DNA of 64,000 bases from Tillus elongatus (taxonomy: Eukaryota; Arthropoda; Insecta; Coleoptera; Cleridae): NCBI GenBank assembly GCA_964006375.1, contig OZ023266.1:61511946-61575945 (forward strand). The letters run 5' to 3'. How positions within the stretch are numbered: position 1 is the first letter of the stretch; the number at the start of each line of letters is the position of its first letter. The translations under genes were made by a program, and so were the position numbers. This document shows, piece by piece, positions 38,501 through 48,428 of this stretch. The notes beneath the pieces are model-generated. The model was given only the letters and a program-made list of their open reading frames with translations, was not told the origin of the DNA and did no database searches.

Positions 38501-41500
38501 TTGAGCTGGATTCGATGACGTAACCTTCTGTTTAGGAGGCAAGCACGAAGCACCCTGCCCTTCTAGGCACACATCAAGTAACATGTCGGGGATATTATAT
38601 TCAAAGTATACATGATAATTATTAATGATAGAATTAGTAGAATTACTATTGAAATACATGCCACGACTGTTTCGGTCTTATATGACGTCTTATGTTTAGA
38701 TTTGTTTGAAAACGCTATACTTTTTGTAAGTATCAGAGTAACTGGAATGAGACTTTACACGTGGCTAGAAATAGTGCAAATAAACCTATGTTGTGAATTT
38801 TAAGTAATTTGGTACACAATATTTAGAGTTTTTTCCAAATTAAAAATAAAATCCCCAAGACATGCATTGAAACGAGTTAGTGGTTAAACTCCAATGCATG
38901 GCAGACAGAGTAGTGAACTGCCATACGTAGATTGATTCATACAACAGGTATAATCCATACATCAACGGTAACCAAACTAAATATATACCAGGCATGAATC
39001 ATACTATCAGAAATCAGAACCAACAGTCGTGAAATCTCAGCCACAATTATTGAAAATGACAGACGACATGAAATTAAAAATTTGCCAAGTGATTGTTATT
39101 TAACTGGGGGATTCAATCAATTATTAAAATACACTATATTTGTAGCTTTATGAACTGCCCCAAATACAGTTTTAGCGCAGCATAGATATATTGTGCTGTC
39201 GCATAATATAGCAGAAATTTAAACAAAATCAAGCCAAGCCAATAAAAATGATTCTAAAATAGTTTTTTTTTAAATCTTTAAACTTAAACATAAGACGTCA
39301 TATAAGACTGAAACAATCCTTGAATGTGTTTCAATGACAATTCTACTAATTCTGTAATTCAATTGTTACGTATACTTTTCATATACTACCCCAGCATAAA
39401 GCCTGTGTCAAGTATCATGTAGACAAAACGATAGTTGACGTATTAGCAGATAGCACATTGGAAGCATGCTGGACTGCTACGTGAAAGGTTGCATGATCGA
39501 ATCCAGCTCGATGAATGTGTTTTTTATATTTTATTTTGACATTTGGAGAAACAATAGTGCACAGATTTCATACTTTTAGAACAAGATCTCATTTTTGTTT
39601 AAAACGCCTGAACAAGTTTGTCACATTTGAGTCTGAAATTATAGTTTTCAGCAGACATTTTGTTATTGTTCATATTAGAAAAACCGGTTTGATTGGGTTG
39701 ACTAAAACGAAATCATACTGACGATTAATAATAACGAAAAATAACTGCTACGTTTATAATTTGGCCGATACTTAATTTTCTAAATATGAATTAAGTTTCC
39801 TTCTGGAAATCTTTTGTATAACTTTAATGAAATTTGTAATACAAGACCTACACTATCTACAGATAGAGCAAAATTTACTTCTTAAGCTTAATAGAAAATT
39901 GAGTTTTCGGCATTTTTCTCAAAAGGAGTTAGAACACAACAATTTTTTGATAATATAGAGGTATAGATGGTAGCACTTTCGAAAGAATTCTTCAAATGTG
40001 CACGTACTAGGACCTCTAAAATCGATACTCAAGGTCTGTGTAAGTTTAAAGTATAAACTTTACTAATATGCCATATAATAATAGCGTACAATTCTTATGA
40101 AAATTAGCTACTATATTGCTGCGTCACATAGTTTTTGTTTATTTATTATGCTTTGACAGTTCTTCTTTGAGGTTAAGTAGTAAATGATCATCGAAATAGA
40201 TATAACAACTTGTACCGATATTATGCTTTTAAAATTGGAAACTAAAGAATAATAACATATTTTATTTATTTATCATGGTTTGACAGTTCCGTTTGGAGCT
40301 TAAATAGTAAATAATTATATAATAATATGTTTCTAAGATTGGAAATCAAAGAATAAGAATATTAACGTTAATATTCGTTGATTAATTGTTCAAGTAGGTA
40401 AGTTATTTTTGAGTATGAATTAATTTCCCCTCTGATAAGCTTTTGTCACTTCACAGGAAATTGAGTTTCGGGCATTCAAAGTTTTTTCTTAAAACGAGCT
40501 AGAACACTAAATGACGCTAGAAAATAAAAATTTGGTGGAGCTAGGTAGTGTAAGTTTCTTTAAAAGAAACTTGTATTACAAATTTCATTAAAGTTACAAA
40601 AGCATATCAGAAGGAAACCTAATTCACACCCAAGAAGTTAGTTCATTATTCAAATAACTTACCTACTTGAACAATTGATCAACAAATATTGACGTTAATA
40701 TTCTTATTCTCTGATTTTAATACAATCATTTACCATTTAACCTCAAAACAGAACTGTCAAACCAAGATAAATAAACAAATCACGTTAATATTCTTTAGTT
40801 TCCAATTTTAAAAGCTAAATAGAGGTACAGGTTGTTATATCCATTTCAATCACAATCATTTACTACTTAACTTTCACACAGAAGTGTCAATCCGTAATAA
40901 ATAAACAAAACATATTCTTATTCTTTAGTATCCAATTTTAAAAGCAATATACAATCTTTTACTTAATTTCAAAACAATTGTCAAACCATAATAAATAAAC
41001 AAAACACAATATTCCATCTGGTTTTTACTTCCACTAGTTGATATAAAACTTTCTTATGTTCTCCTACAAATCCGTGCACCCGAATATACCCGACGGCGGT
41101 CATTAGGTGGGGATCGCCACAGTATGGGTATGAACGTTATCGTTGCATTATGATGTAGGTCTGGTATATGTATCATTCTACGCGTGGCAGATCACTACTC
41201 TATCTTTGTCTGGCATCATACTTTAACCACTTAAGTTGTTTCACTTCATGCCTCTTAGATTTTATTTGTAATTTGGCAAAAACTCAACATTTTGTGAACC
41301 AAATTACTTAAAATTTACAACAGAGGTTTATCCACTTCATTTATAGCTACAGGTAAAGTCTTATTCCGGTTACTTTAATACTGTCAAAAATATAGCTTAT
41401 TCAAAAATATTTTTGTATATTTTGGGGAAAAATATTTCCTTATAGCTGATTGATGCACTCGTCCTCTCCCTATTGGTTAAGCGAAAATAATTTCAATTTA

Positions 41501-42543
41501 TACCTAAATTTGTTAATATTTAACATTTTAAGTTCTTCAGGTAGTCGATTATACAAAGAAATAGATTGATACATAAAGCTGTGTCTAAACATGGCTGTGC
41601 GATGATGTGGTAAAAATAAATTTTTGTTAACTCTAGTTGGTTTAAAGTGAACACGTTTATGAGGTGAAGGTGCTGCAGGGTCATTCACACTTTTATGTGT
41701 AAAAGCTCCCAAATGTAGTAGTCTTCTGGAGTTCATATTAAGATATCAGTCCTCTTGTATTGCATATGTAATTGGATCATGCTTTCTGACCCCGCATATT
41801 AAACAGTGGCACCTTTTTGTAATTCTCTGCAATATATCTGTATTAAATGGGGTTAGACAAAAACCATGAATGAAATCACAAAAGTTGAAGTGTGATGAGA
41901 CAAGAGACTCCCATAACAATTTCCTTGCTTTCTGGTCTATAAGAATCTATTACTCATTTCATTTCTAAAATCGCTATTTAATTCATAGCAACTATGGATT
42001 TTAGAAGTGAAAATAATACACAGGTGTTCCATTTAAAATATGCAAGTTGCCACTAGTTTCTAGTAGGAGTGGCTATGTCATATTTTAGAAAATATTTGAC
42101 CCACATTGAACATATTCGTTTATGCAAAGCAACCAAATTTCCGGAGCGGTTTGTTGCCTAGTTTGTCTTAAACGTTTAATGTTCCATCCACTGTGAATCA
42201 CCCTGTATGTTATGTGTGTCTTTTGTGCAAATGAATTCATGTATATTGTTATTACTTTTTAAGTGCTTACTTTGTATCCCTGCATTTATTTGCTCTTTTT
42301 TGTTGATAATTGATTCTATTTGAAATGTTTTATATATTACATTGTACTTTATTGAAATGGAATTTTTATTTATTAATTTTATAATGTTGTTTACTAGATA
42401 ATGCTATTCCTATAAAATCATGGTTCAGTGACCCATCAGATGTGGCATTGCTCAATCTCCTGCCTGTCCTGGATGCGCTGCGGTTCACGACAGACGTCCG
42501 TTCCGTTTTGTCCCGCAACCTACACTTGCATCGACTCTGGTAG
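27163..42543 (+). CDS. CTDNEP1: CTDNEP1/Dullard nuclear-envelope phosphatase, complete 5-exon gene
   Basis: Exons join 27163-27261, 27671-27737, 33767-33957, 36153-36381 and 42398-42543 to give 243 residues, the usual length of the family. The N-terminus (about 9-27) is a hydrophobic membrane-associating segment. The FCP/SCP-type HAD catalytic motif [12 protein letters not shown] has nucleophile D66 and D68, followed by the conserved [33 protein letters not shown] and [10 protein letters not shown] blocks, and the [10 protein letters not shown]-terminus. The enzyme dephosphorylates lipin at the ER/nuclear envelope together with CNEP1R1 and also affects BMP signalling; this is family knowledge. 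No disabling change is seen. Introns 2 and 4 are about 6 kb each and are full of repeats. Confidence 0.97.
27671..27737 (+). CDS. CTDNEP1: Dullard exon 2
   Basis: A 67-nt exon between a TTTCATTTCAG acceptor and a GTAAGT donor. It encodes [20 protein letters not shown] plus RL and one base of a Ser codon. It is conserved in sequence and position just before the catalytic motif. Confidence 0.95.
28357..28402. repeat. (TA)n microsatellite in Dullard intron 2
   Basis: An ~46-bp TA array. Confidence 0.95.
29158..29358 (+). repeat. 201-bp direct repeat, copy 2
   Basis: It matches 14943-15143 in the same orientation with no difference seen. It sits in Dullard intron 2 within a GC-richer block (about 28560-29950) that might be part of an LTR or a longer element, but no termini are evident. 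Confidence 0.85.
29967..30041. repeat. (TA)n microsatellite
   Basis: An ~75-bp TA array at the end of the GC-richer block. Confidence 0.95.
30732..32693 (+). mobile_element. Composite repeat family, copy D (most complete)
   Basis: Opposite orientation to A-C. Palindrome at 30732-30764, ~100-bp flank, (TA)n (30868-30966), then one diverged unit (30967-31255) and two units at 31256-31543 and 31544-31831 that appear identical over 288 bp. A conserved tail follows (31832-32330), then the ~360-bp subregion closing with TAACGCACTTGCTGCGTCCC (32671-32690). The unit encodes nothing convincing. It has paired AACGTCAAAATTG words and a GTTTTCCCGGAAAA near-palindrome that may be functional for the element. 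Confidence 0.82.
33767..33957 (+). CDS. CTDNEP1: Dullard exon 3 (catalytic motif)
   Basis: The acceptor is TTTTTGCAG and the donor GTGAGT. It encodes [20 protein letters not shown] through [12 protein letters not shown], including the DxDxT nucleophile motif. It enters at phase 1 and leaves at phase 0. Confidence 0.96.
34334..34627. mobile_element. hAT-like terminus CAGTGGCGGCTCGTG, possible MITE
   Basis: It starts with the same 15-bp end as the hAT MITE at 48429 and finishes at CACTG. The right end is only weakly inverted and no 8-bp duplication was found, so the right boundary is tentative. It lies in Dullard intron 3. Confidence 0.45.
34738..35917. mobile_element. Composite-family relative with ~200-bp inverted arms and central (TA)n
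   Basis: The arms 34738-34950 and 35690-35917 are inverse copies. Shared features are a TAGCAAGTGCATTATGGTAG-type end, a TATGTAGTAAG word and an ACCAACCAAATTT stretch. A (TA)n tract (35512-35592) lies between, followed by TCCACACGATAACTCACAAA, similar to the GATAACTCAAAAAAT block of copy D. No transposase. Confidence 0.65.
36153..36381 (+). CDS. CTDNEP1: Dullard exon 4
   Basis: The acceptor is TTTTCTTAG and the donor GTATGA. It encodes [18 protein letters not shown], then [19 protein letters not shown] and [15 protein letters not shown], carrying the HAD motif II Thr and motif III Asp-Asn. It leaves at phase 1. Confidence 0.96.
36782..37113 (+). mobile_element. tRNA-derived SINE, copy 1
   Basis: A tRNA-like head (GGGAGCCTCAGTGGTCCAGG A-box region; TTGATTCCCAGG B-box region) is followed by a conserved body with TTCAGTACAAACT, CCCTTCGGA, TCGGTCCCGTGTCCATGCGA, GGGCACGTTAAAGATCC and TGGCCATAG, ending GGCCGACATTAAAG. 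Copies at 37208 and 53157 share the body. Confidence 0.85.
37120..40137. repeat. ~3-kb imperfect palindrome in Dullard intron 4
   Basis: Both ends carry a GACGCAGCAAGT/TTGCTGCGTC-type word followed by TTTTCATAAGAATTGTAC. Matching inverse blocks include 37575-37960 with 39650-40035, 38355-38500 with 39500-39640, and 38595-38720 with 39280-39390. The left arm is split by SINE copy 2. The central 0.5 kb is unpaired. A smaller hairpin (38152-38186 with 38292-38330, AGAGCTCTAATTAGAG core) is nested in the left arm. Confidence 0.8.
37208..37572 (+). mobile_element. tRNA-derived SINE, copy 2
   Basis: Head CCTGGTTCAGGGGTAAGAAC (A-box region) and GGGTTCGATCCCAGG (a near-perfect pol III B box), body as copy 1, ending GGCCGACGTTAAAG and A-rich/(AC)n. 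It is inserted in the left arm of the 37120-40137 palindrome, so it is younger than that structure. Confidence 0.88.
40140..41000. repeat. Second inverted-repeat cluster
   Basis: A ~165-bp unit (GACAGTT...TTAAATAGTAAAT...AATTGGAAA.CTAAAGAATAA) is repeated head-to-tail at 40155-40350 and inverted at 40690-40990. The arms around 40370-40420 and 40640-40700 (GTTCAAGTAGGTAAGTTAT and inverse) close a palindrome centred near 40530. Confidence 0.75.
41150..41330 (-). repeat. Inverse copy of 38790-38960
   Basis: Words such as TTTAAGTAATTTGGT, TTTTGCCAAATTA, GAGTAGTG and ATCTGCCACGCGTAG appear here inverted relative to the centre of the 3-kb palindrome. The whole 37120-41330 region therefore appears built from repeated foldback duplications. 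Confidence 0.65.
41473..41945 (-). pseudogene. LINE C-terminal fragment (5'-truncated)
   Basis: The minus strand reads [21 protein letters not shown], then [21 protein letters not shown], a broken junction, then [12 protein letters not shown] and [16 protein letters not shown], the post-RT C-terminus of insect LINEs. At least one stop occurs near 41745. It lies in Dullard intron 4. Confidence 0.75.
42014..42208. mobile_element. Possible small mariner MITE
   Basis: ACACAGGTGTTCCATTTAAA at the left and TGAATCACCCTGTATGT at the right resemble the CAGGGTG.TCCATTTAAA ends common in insect mariner elements and are roughly inverted. TA flanks are present. The similarity of the ends is imperfect. 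Confidence 0.4.
42398..42543 (+). CDS. CTDNEP1: Dullard exon 5 (stop TAG at 42541)
   Basis: The acceptor is TTTACTAG. It encodes [18 protein letters not shown] through [12 protein letters not shown] and stop. Codon use is GC3-rich compared with the flanking introns. A weak donor (GTAGAA at 42540) overlaps the stop codon and a strong donor (GTGAGT) lies at 42555. Both could use the acceptor ending at 42601. Confidence 0.95.
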
Positions 42544-42554
42544 AACCCTCACAG

Positions 42555-42601
42555 GTGAGTTATGGCCTCGTGCCCCCCTCATTCACTGCTTCTCGTTTCA
42601 G
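42555..42601 (+). promoter_or_regulatory. Short 3'-terminal intron of Dullard (47 nt, GTGAGT...TTTCAG)
   Basis: A strong donor, a pyrimidine-rich CCCCCCTCATTCACTGCTTC tract and a CAG acceptor. In the canonical transcript it would lie 11 nt after the stop. The competing donor at 42540 lengthens it to 62 nt and removes the stop. Confidence 0.6.
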
Positions 42602-42854
42602 CCACGTTAACAGTCGTACGTTGCTTGGCGCACCCATGACCGCCACTACTACTACGGAAATACCTTCGACTGTTAACAGCAGTTTCTCTAAAATCACCCA
42701 CCGGAGCGAACTTCCCAGTGTTAACGATTTGGGCTCCTGCACGAAAATCGTCGAGTCATGCATCGATAATATCGTTACGCAGGTGCAGGAATTCGAGCAG
42801 GTCAAAGAGCACAAAAAGTTCAAGTCTCGCATACCACAGAGAATGTGCAATTAA
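42602..42854 (+). CDS. Candidate alternative Dullard C-terminal exon
   Basis: After a CTTCTCGTTTCAG acceptor, 84 codons stay open to TAA at 42852. The peptide runs HVNSRTLLGAPMT..., then a polar middle, then an IVTQVQEFEQVKEHKKFKSR helix-like basic end. Codon third positions are GC-rich as in exon 5, unlike the surrounding DNA, which argues for translation. Splicing from the weak donor at 42540 joins it in frame after ...HRL and gives a 326-residue protein. Using the 42555 donor leaves it in frame behind the TAG, so readthrough would also reach it. I recognise no known domain. It may otherwise simply be 3' UTR. Confidence 0.55.
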
Positions 42855-43023
42855 GTTAGAATACCGGTTGGTAATGTAGAAAACGATAAAGCCTGTCGAG
42901 ATGATATTGGGAGAAGTGTTGTTGCAATAATTGCAAATGTGATTCGGTGCTTTTGGAAGACCTTTTAGACAAGAGTTTTCTTAACTGCTGAAAGAAGATT
43001 AACTTATGTTTGATTATGTAAAT

Positions 43024-43029
43024 AATAAA
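43024..43029 (+). terminator. Candidate polyadenylation signal for Dullard
   Basis: The first AATAAA after the coding region. Others occur near 43243 and 43268, so the actual site is not decided. Confidence 0.4.
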
Positions 43030-43949
43030 TTTGATTTGATAAGTTAAAAGCTGTGGTTTGATTGAGTAAACAGCTAAGAAGGTTTTTGAGAAAACTTGTC
43101 TGTTTTTTTTTTGAAATTTCTGGGAAAACCATTTTTCTATAGTAAGCATAAAAAATAACAAGAATGAGAATGATCAACAACATAAAAATAATTTGTTAGG
43201 TTTTGTGTATCATCTGGATGCAAACAAAGTGTGGCTAGAAATAATAAAGCAATTTATATGCATAGAAAATAAAGTTCATATTAGGCTTCGCCCTTCTTTT
43301 TTTTTACATAAAAAAGGTATATTTCAGTGACCTTAAAAATCAGAAAGTTGAACCTAACAGAAAAAAATTAATTCTTAACAATTAAATTATATTATAATAC
43401 AGTTATGTTATTGGGTTCAAAATGTCTGATTATTTACAATCATTTTTTCTTCTGTTTGGAAACATTATAATATAGGTATGGAGGCTTTGCCTCCCGTTTC
43501 ACAAGTTACTTCTTCTGCCCACTACTTCTTAGCTCCAACCGCCTGCATTTTAACTATTTGCTGAGTTAACCATTTCAATGGGTGAAAAGTAAACTGTAGC
43601 AAATTGTTTTTTCCCATGAGGAGTAATCAGTACAGCCTTTTTCGATCTATTTACAACTTCACAGTTTTTTCAAATCAGGTCAATTTCTCATTGGTCCATC
43701 CAGGAATCGAACCCAGTACTTCTTGCTTTGGAGGCTGATTTTTAGCAACCTGCATCATGAAGCCGCCAATAGCAAATTGTGCTAAATATAAATACAGTAT
43801 AACCTTTTTTAATCAGCTAGCTCAAGAGCATACTTTTAGTGAGTTACCGTTTGGTCAGTTACGCCAATGCACACCTATTTTTACATGGAGAAAATTTCCA
43901 CTGTATCATTTATAAACAAAAGTTGCATACTACAAATTGAGTACCGTTC

Positions 43950-44012
43950 CTATTTATTTACACACATTACCTATTTATTTACACACATTACCTATTTATT
44001 TACACACATTAA
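43950..44012. repeat. 21-bp tandem repeat, 3 copies
   Basis: CTATTTATTTACACACATTAC occurs three times head-to-tail, the last slightly changed, inside the left end of the Tigger element. Confidence 0.9.
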
Positions 44013-44351
44013 TTATTTGTTTACATAAACAAATAAAAGTTAAACATAAAATTTCTTAAATCAAGATACAAAATATGTACATAAAGCAATATAAAAAATA
44101 TTAAGCAAAACAAAAGGAAAGACTATGTATGAATTTTCTTCAGAAGTACATACTAATATGTCATAATTTGCAAAAGTCTGTAATCTTTTTTCTTTTCTTT
44201 TTTACCTTCGATGAGTTTTTGAATATGTTTTTTCTCCATTTGCTCATCACCAAGCCTTCCATGTCAGTTAACTCATCATGCTGCTCAATGTATTTTAACA
44301 CAACCTTTATTACGTTTCTCACTTCATCTTTTTCCTTACTACGTTTTTTTT

Positions 44352-44410
44352 TGTCCCCTTAGGGCTGGTCCGCGACCTTGCCGCCCCGATAACACCGCAA
44401 CCCTTGGTTC
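44352..44410. repeat. Short dispersed GC-rich repeat, copy in Tigger
   Basis: TTAGGGCTGGTCCGCGACC and TTGCCGCCCCGATAACACCG match the inverse of the block at 4295-4375 and the 25585-25665 copy. Confidence 0.6.
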
Positions 44411-44579
44411 CTTACTATTCTCATCATCTTCTAGTTCTTTGCTTGCTAAAGCTACGATTTTGTCATAAATTTATTCCCAAAATTGTCATCATTGTTCTTC
44501 ACCCAATTCTCTACAATTTCTTGTAGCAATGTATCATTACCTGAGAATATTTGAAGACTTTGTAAAATGGGTTCGTTTT

Positions 44580-45470
44580 AGTTTAATAATAATAACAATA
44601 ATTTATTATCCAGACAGATAGCTAATTTAAAGCCACTGAACAAAATAACCACAATATATGTGTGTGAAAAACAACAAAGAAAAACAATAAAAGAATATAT
44701 GTAAAAATATATTCGAGAACATTCTGAGAAACGTCAATCACATTAGCCAAGACTGTCAGAGAACAAATCACATTGATGACACAGTCCCTTAAATCTACTG
44801 CACATAACATAACATCTCCAGTCTAGGTTGGTTCTCGTAGGCATATCATCCAATAATTATAGGTTTCTGACTGGAATCCTCGGATCCCTGGAATCCTGGG
44901 AACCTTGAATGGCAACTGCATCAAATAATTCTCTGCAATCTATCTGTCCATTGAGGAATCTATACAAATACTTTATTCACATCAATAGTCCTGGGCAATT
45001 TATCTGCCTATTAATGAGTATACACAATCTTTATTCACATGAATTCTCTTTGTTTTGACAGTGTCACTATGTCAAATCTGCTGACAATCTCCCCATGGAC
45101 ACATCCCCTGCCTGGATAAAATCTATCAACCTTAAAGGCAAGAAACTTAGCACACTTTCTCTGAACCGACTGCACTAGATGTTTATGGCAGTTGTAGTAG
45201 GGACTCCAAGCAAAAGCAGCATAGTTTAACGTCGGATCATACTTGTTAGTAATAAAGCATTTCGACAGCCAGCACATTGTCGAAAGACCTACAGTTATGC
45301 ATGATGAAGCCCAAACATTTAATATATTTTGAAGCAGCATATGAAAGATATATTACTGTCAAAATAGACTCCCATGACCAGAGATCGGAGTACATCATTT
45401 TTATTAAATGCTTCTTCACTATCTGAGAGATGCACATTCGCAAATTCCTCGTTGTCTTACCAAAGTATTC
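44580..45470 (-). pseudogene. LINE C-terminal fragment inserted in Tigger
   Basis: The minus strand carries AASKYIKCLGFIMHNCRSFD, VLAVEMLYY, LNYAAFAWSPYYNCHKHLV and QSVQRKCAKFLAFKV, typical of the region after the RT fingers/palm in Jockey-like LINEs. The pieces lie in different frames. Its 3' end is an imperfect (ATT)n-type tail at about 44587-44610. A ~75-bp segment (TCTGCAATCTATCTG.../GGGCAATTTATCTG...) is duplicated near 44930-45030. Confidence 0.75.
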
Positions 45471-45479
45471 GTCCAGATT

Positions 45480-47800
45480 TGACGAAAGTAAAGAAGTGTA
45501 GCTAAGATGTAGATCACATTCTTAATGTTGATCTTTTTGTCAATTTCTAGAAGGTAGTTTAGGTTCAATCTCTGAATGTTGCAAGATTTCAGAAACATAT
45601 TTACCTCTGTATTATCTTTTCAAGCTTTCAACCAGCCCTTCGTTTATGTGTTGCACTAAGCTAGTAAAGGTAAGTTATTTTTATGTCAGCTGTATCACAA
45701 GTCAAGTCTTGAGGTGCATTGTCTAAAAGTAGGACGGCATGGAATGTCAAGTTTATGCACTGTAAATGCCTTTTTAATTTTGGAACAAAATCACAGAAAA
45801 ACTTCTCGTTACCCAACTCTACGTTCATTCATCCTGATCTTTATGATCTGTAATACATGTGGAGAAGCGACATATTCAGGTTTGTTCTTGAAACATATAT
45901 GGCAAGATGATTTACCAATGGTGAAATAGGGACCTTAATGGGTTACTGCTGCATTCGTACAAACAGCCATTGAGATACGTTCTTGGCTCTTCTTAAAATC
46001 ATGAGCTGATTTTTCATGATTGCTTACAAAAGTATTTTCTGGCAACATTTTAAAGCTTACACATGTTCTGGACTTAGTTTTTCCATTTCAATCATTTACC
46101 CAAGTTTTCATATACATTGAGCGGGTGCAGATTGTGATTTGCAACCACTCTCGTTGGCCAAGTGACAGTCCAGTTAATGCAAGGCTGGTTAAAAGGGATT
46201 ATACTGTATACTAATAGAGTCTTCAGCCAGAAAGACAGGCGCTTTGGCTCCAAAATGAGAGTTTATAGCCCTGTATTACAATTTACAAAAAGTCATATGT
46301 TCATTTTATTTTGAAATGGGTTTGACATGTAGACTTTGCATTTTTAATGCTTTAATATATGTATAGATTAAGCCATTGTGTTTTCTTTTTCTAAATTAAC
46401 TGGCATTGAGGTAAACCCTATTAAATTAATTTACTCCATGAAACTAAAAAAGTGCAATGTAAATATTGAAGCTTGTTTAAGTCATCACAGTAGCCCCTTC
46501 CTACTTACCCGATCATTTGGCACATTTTCTCTCAACATTCTCTTGGCAGGTTAAACAAATGTTTTCTTGTGAGTATTAATAAAATAATATAGTAATAAAA
46601 TTTATTGACATTTTTTCTTTTTTGGTTTTCAATCATATGTAGATCTTAGGTGAGTAGTAAAAAAAGCAAAAGTGAAAATAAAGAGTAAAGTAAAAATTAG
46701 ATTTGTATGAGAAATAAAATGTAAGTAATATATACTTGTAATATGAGCAAATATTTTAAATTTGCTGCATTTTTGGTTACATGTTTTTTGTTTGTTTCTG
46801 CCTTTGATTTTTTGTTGTTTTTGTTTTTTCGTCTTTGATTTTTTGTCTGTCTTTGTTTTGTTTTTACATGTGGTTCCTCTTTATGTTGCACCGGTGTCTT
46901 GGTTGTGTTATTTTACTGGGTCTAGTATAAAACTTGTAATATTTGAAATAGGAGAAAAGAAAATTAAAATTTTTCTATTTAGAAAAAATAGTTTTAGTAT
47001 AATCTAGGCTTTTAAGTTTAAAAATATTATAGTTCAAGTGGTGATCGGTTGCCTCTAGTTTATCTACATCATCGGTTTCCAGTGAGAATGCTGGCTGAGA
47101 GATACGTAAAAACTCAGGTGTATCAATTTCCTCTTCATTATTCTATAACTTGCATTTATTATACGACTGGAAGGGCAGGCTGTTTTTTATATGGATGGCC
47201 TTATGACATTATGTCGTATCTTCTTGAAATTAAGTAACCAAATATTATCTATTTTCATCTCTGTGATAATAAAAATTTCATTAGGGAACTTTCATATTAT
47301 GTACCTATTTCTATAACAATTTTTTGAAATGGAGTTACTATATTTTTTGGGTGCCCAATTTCGTAAGATTTGCACATTGCCTTTGACTGTCATTTTTAAT
47401 TGTACATACAGGCTATTCAGTAACTAGAGGACTAGGCTGGAATGTCATATGTGAAATAGAATTCTTAGCATAAAACAAAAAGTAACTTTTTCGTGATTCG
47501 TTCTCCACAGACTGCATATAGTCCGTTATGATTTTTCTAGTTATCTCGTTCTGGACTCTAGATACGAAAATCCATATTTTTTGTTGCTTTCCCAGAATTC
47601 CTGTATTGTTTAAGAGTATAAAAGTTTCTCACACACTTACAGTAGTTTTCACTTTTCACAGTTAACCAGTTACTATTAACACTTTTTTGCATTGGTAAAA
47701 TCTTTTGTGTAGTTTCTACACCTATCAATCACCACTTGTTGTTTTAATTGCTCATAATTTGAGAGAATATGATTTTTCATTTTAATAGATGCGTCAGTGT
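45480..47800. other. Tigger right part, then AT-rich DNA with no gene
   Basis: Up to 46206 this is the Tigger element. From 46210 to 47800 I see only AT-rich and T-rich low-complexity DNA with short unsupported frames. Confidence 0.5.
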
Positions 47801-47869
47801 TTACAGGTTTTTTCCTTTTGTTAATATTTTTGTCTCATCTGAAATGATATACAGAGAAATGACATTTGA

Positions 47870-47995
47870 GTCTTGATTCTGCTTGACTCCTTGATTAACA
47901 TTGAAGCCTTGATTGATATTGGCGCCTTGATTGGCACCAACACCTTGATTGACTACAACGCCTTGATTGACATCAACGCCCTCATTTACATTCAC
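47870..47995. repeat. 18-bp minisatellite
   Basis: About six imperfect units of CCTTGATTGACATCAACG. On the minus strand they read as VNQGVV/ANQGAN-type peptide repeats because 18 is a multiple of 3. The frame is short (47801-48010) and no gene context supports it. A related single unit plus the word AAGTGCCAACAG/GTGCCAACAG occurs near 49710-49760. Confidence 0.7.
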
Positions 47996-48428
47996 AATGG
48001 TTGCGTCCACCAGGTGCCAACAGTGGAATATTTTTGTCGCATCTCAAATGATTTACTGAGAAATGACATTAGTGGCATTTAAGACGCAGCATGCTGGGTA
48101 GTGAATTCCACCGTACTAACTTCGGCAAATATAGCCCTTTCAGCAGAGTTTGAGATAATAGCAACAGCTTTTGTTCCAAGTTTGACATGTTTAATATAGC
48201 ATATAGCCAGTTTAGATCAAATGTGTGTAGAGTTTTAAATATGTGAAATGTATTATTGATATTATTGTTTTGCTTATCTGGGGTTTGTAAAATTCCTCCT
48301 TGTATATATTATATTGAAACAAAAAGCAGAATCACCAGAAAAACCACTAAAATAATAACAGTTATGCACTAGATACGTATTTTGACAACCAAGTTGCCTT
48401 CATCATTAGCTGTCGCTAAACTAACTGT

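Larger units (their letters stand above)
43795..46206 (-). mobile_element. pogo/Tigger-like transposon interrupted by a LINE
   Basis: The ends CAGTATAACCTTTTTTAATC (43795) and GGTTAAAAGGGATTATACTG (46187-46206) are inverted and flanked by TA at 43793-43794 and 46207-46208. The minus strand holds transposase pieces in order. At 45600-46110 these are FKMLPENTFVSNHEKSA, FKKSQERISMAVCTNAA, and LLLDNAPQDL with the second catalytic-type Asp. At 44115-44570 they are a C-terminal helix region VIKVVLKYIEQHDEL and KWRKNIFKN. A LINE (44580-45470) and a short GC-rich repeat (44352-44410) are inserted in it. Stops are frequent. Confidence 0.82.

Noticed and set aside
42560..42850. Minus-strand 96-residue frame under the Dullard tail
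   Set aside because: Antisense shadow. The plus strand has the splice signals and coding-like composition.
46697..46891. Lys/Asn/Gln-rich frame
   Set aside because: T-rich low-complexity DNA read backwards, with no conserved motif.
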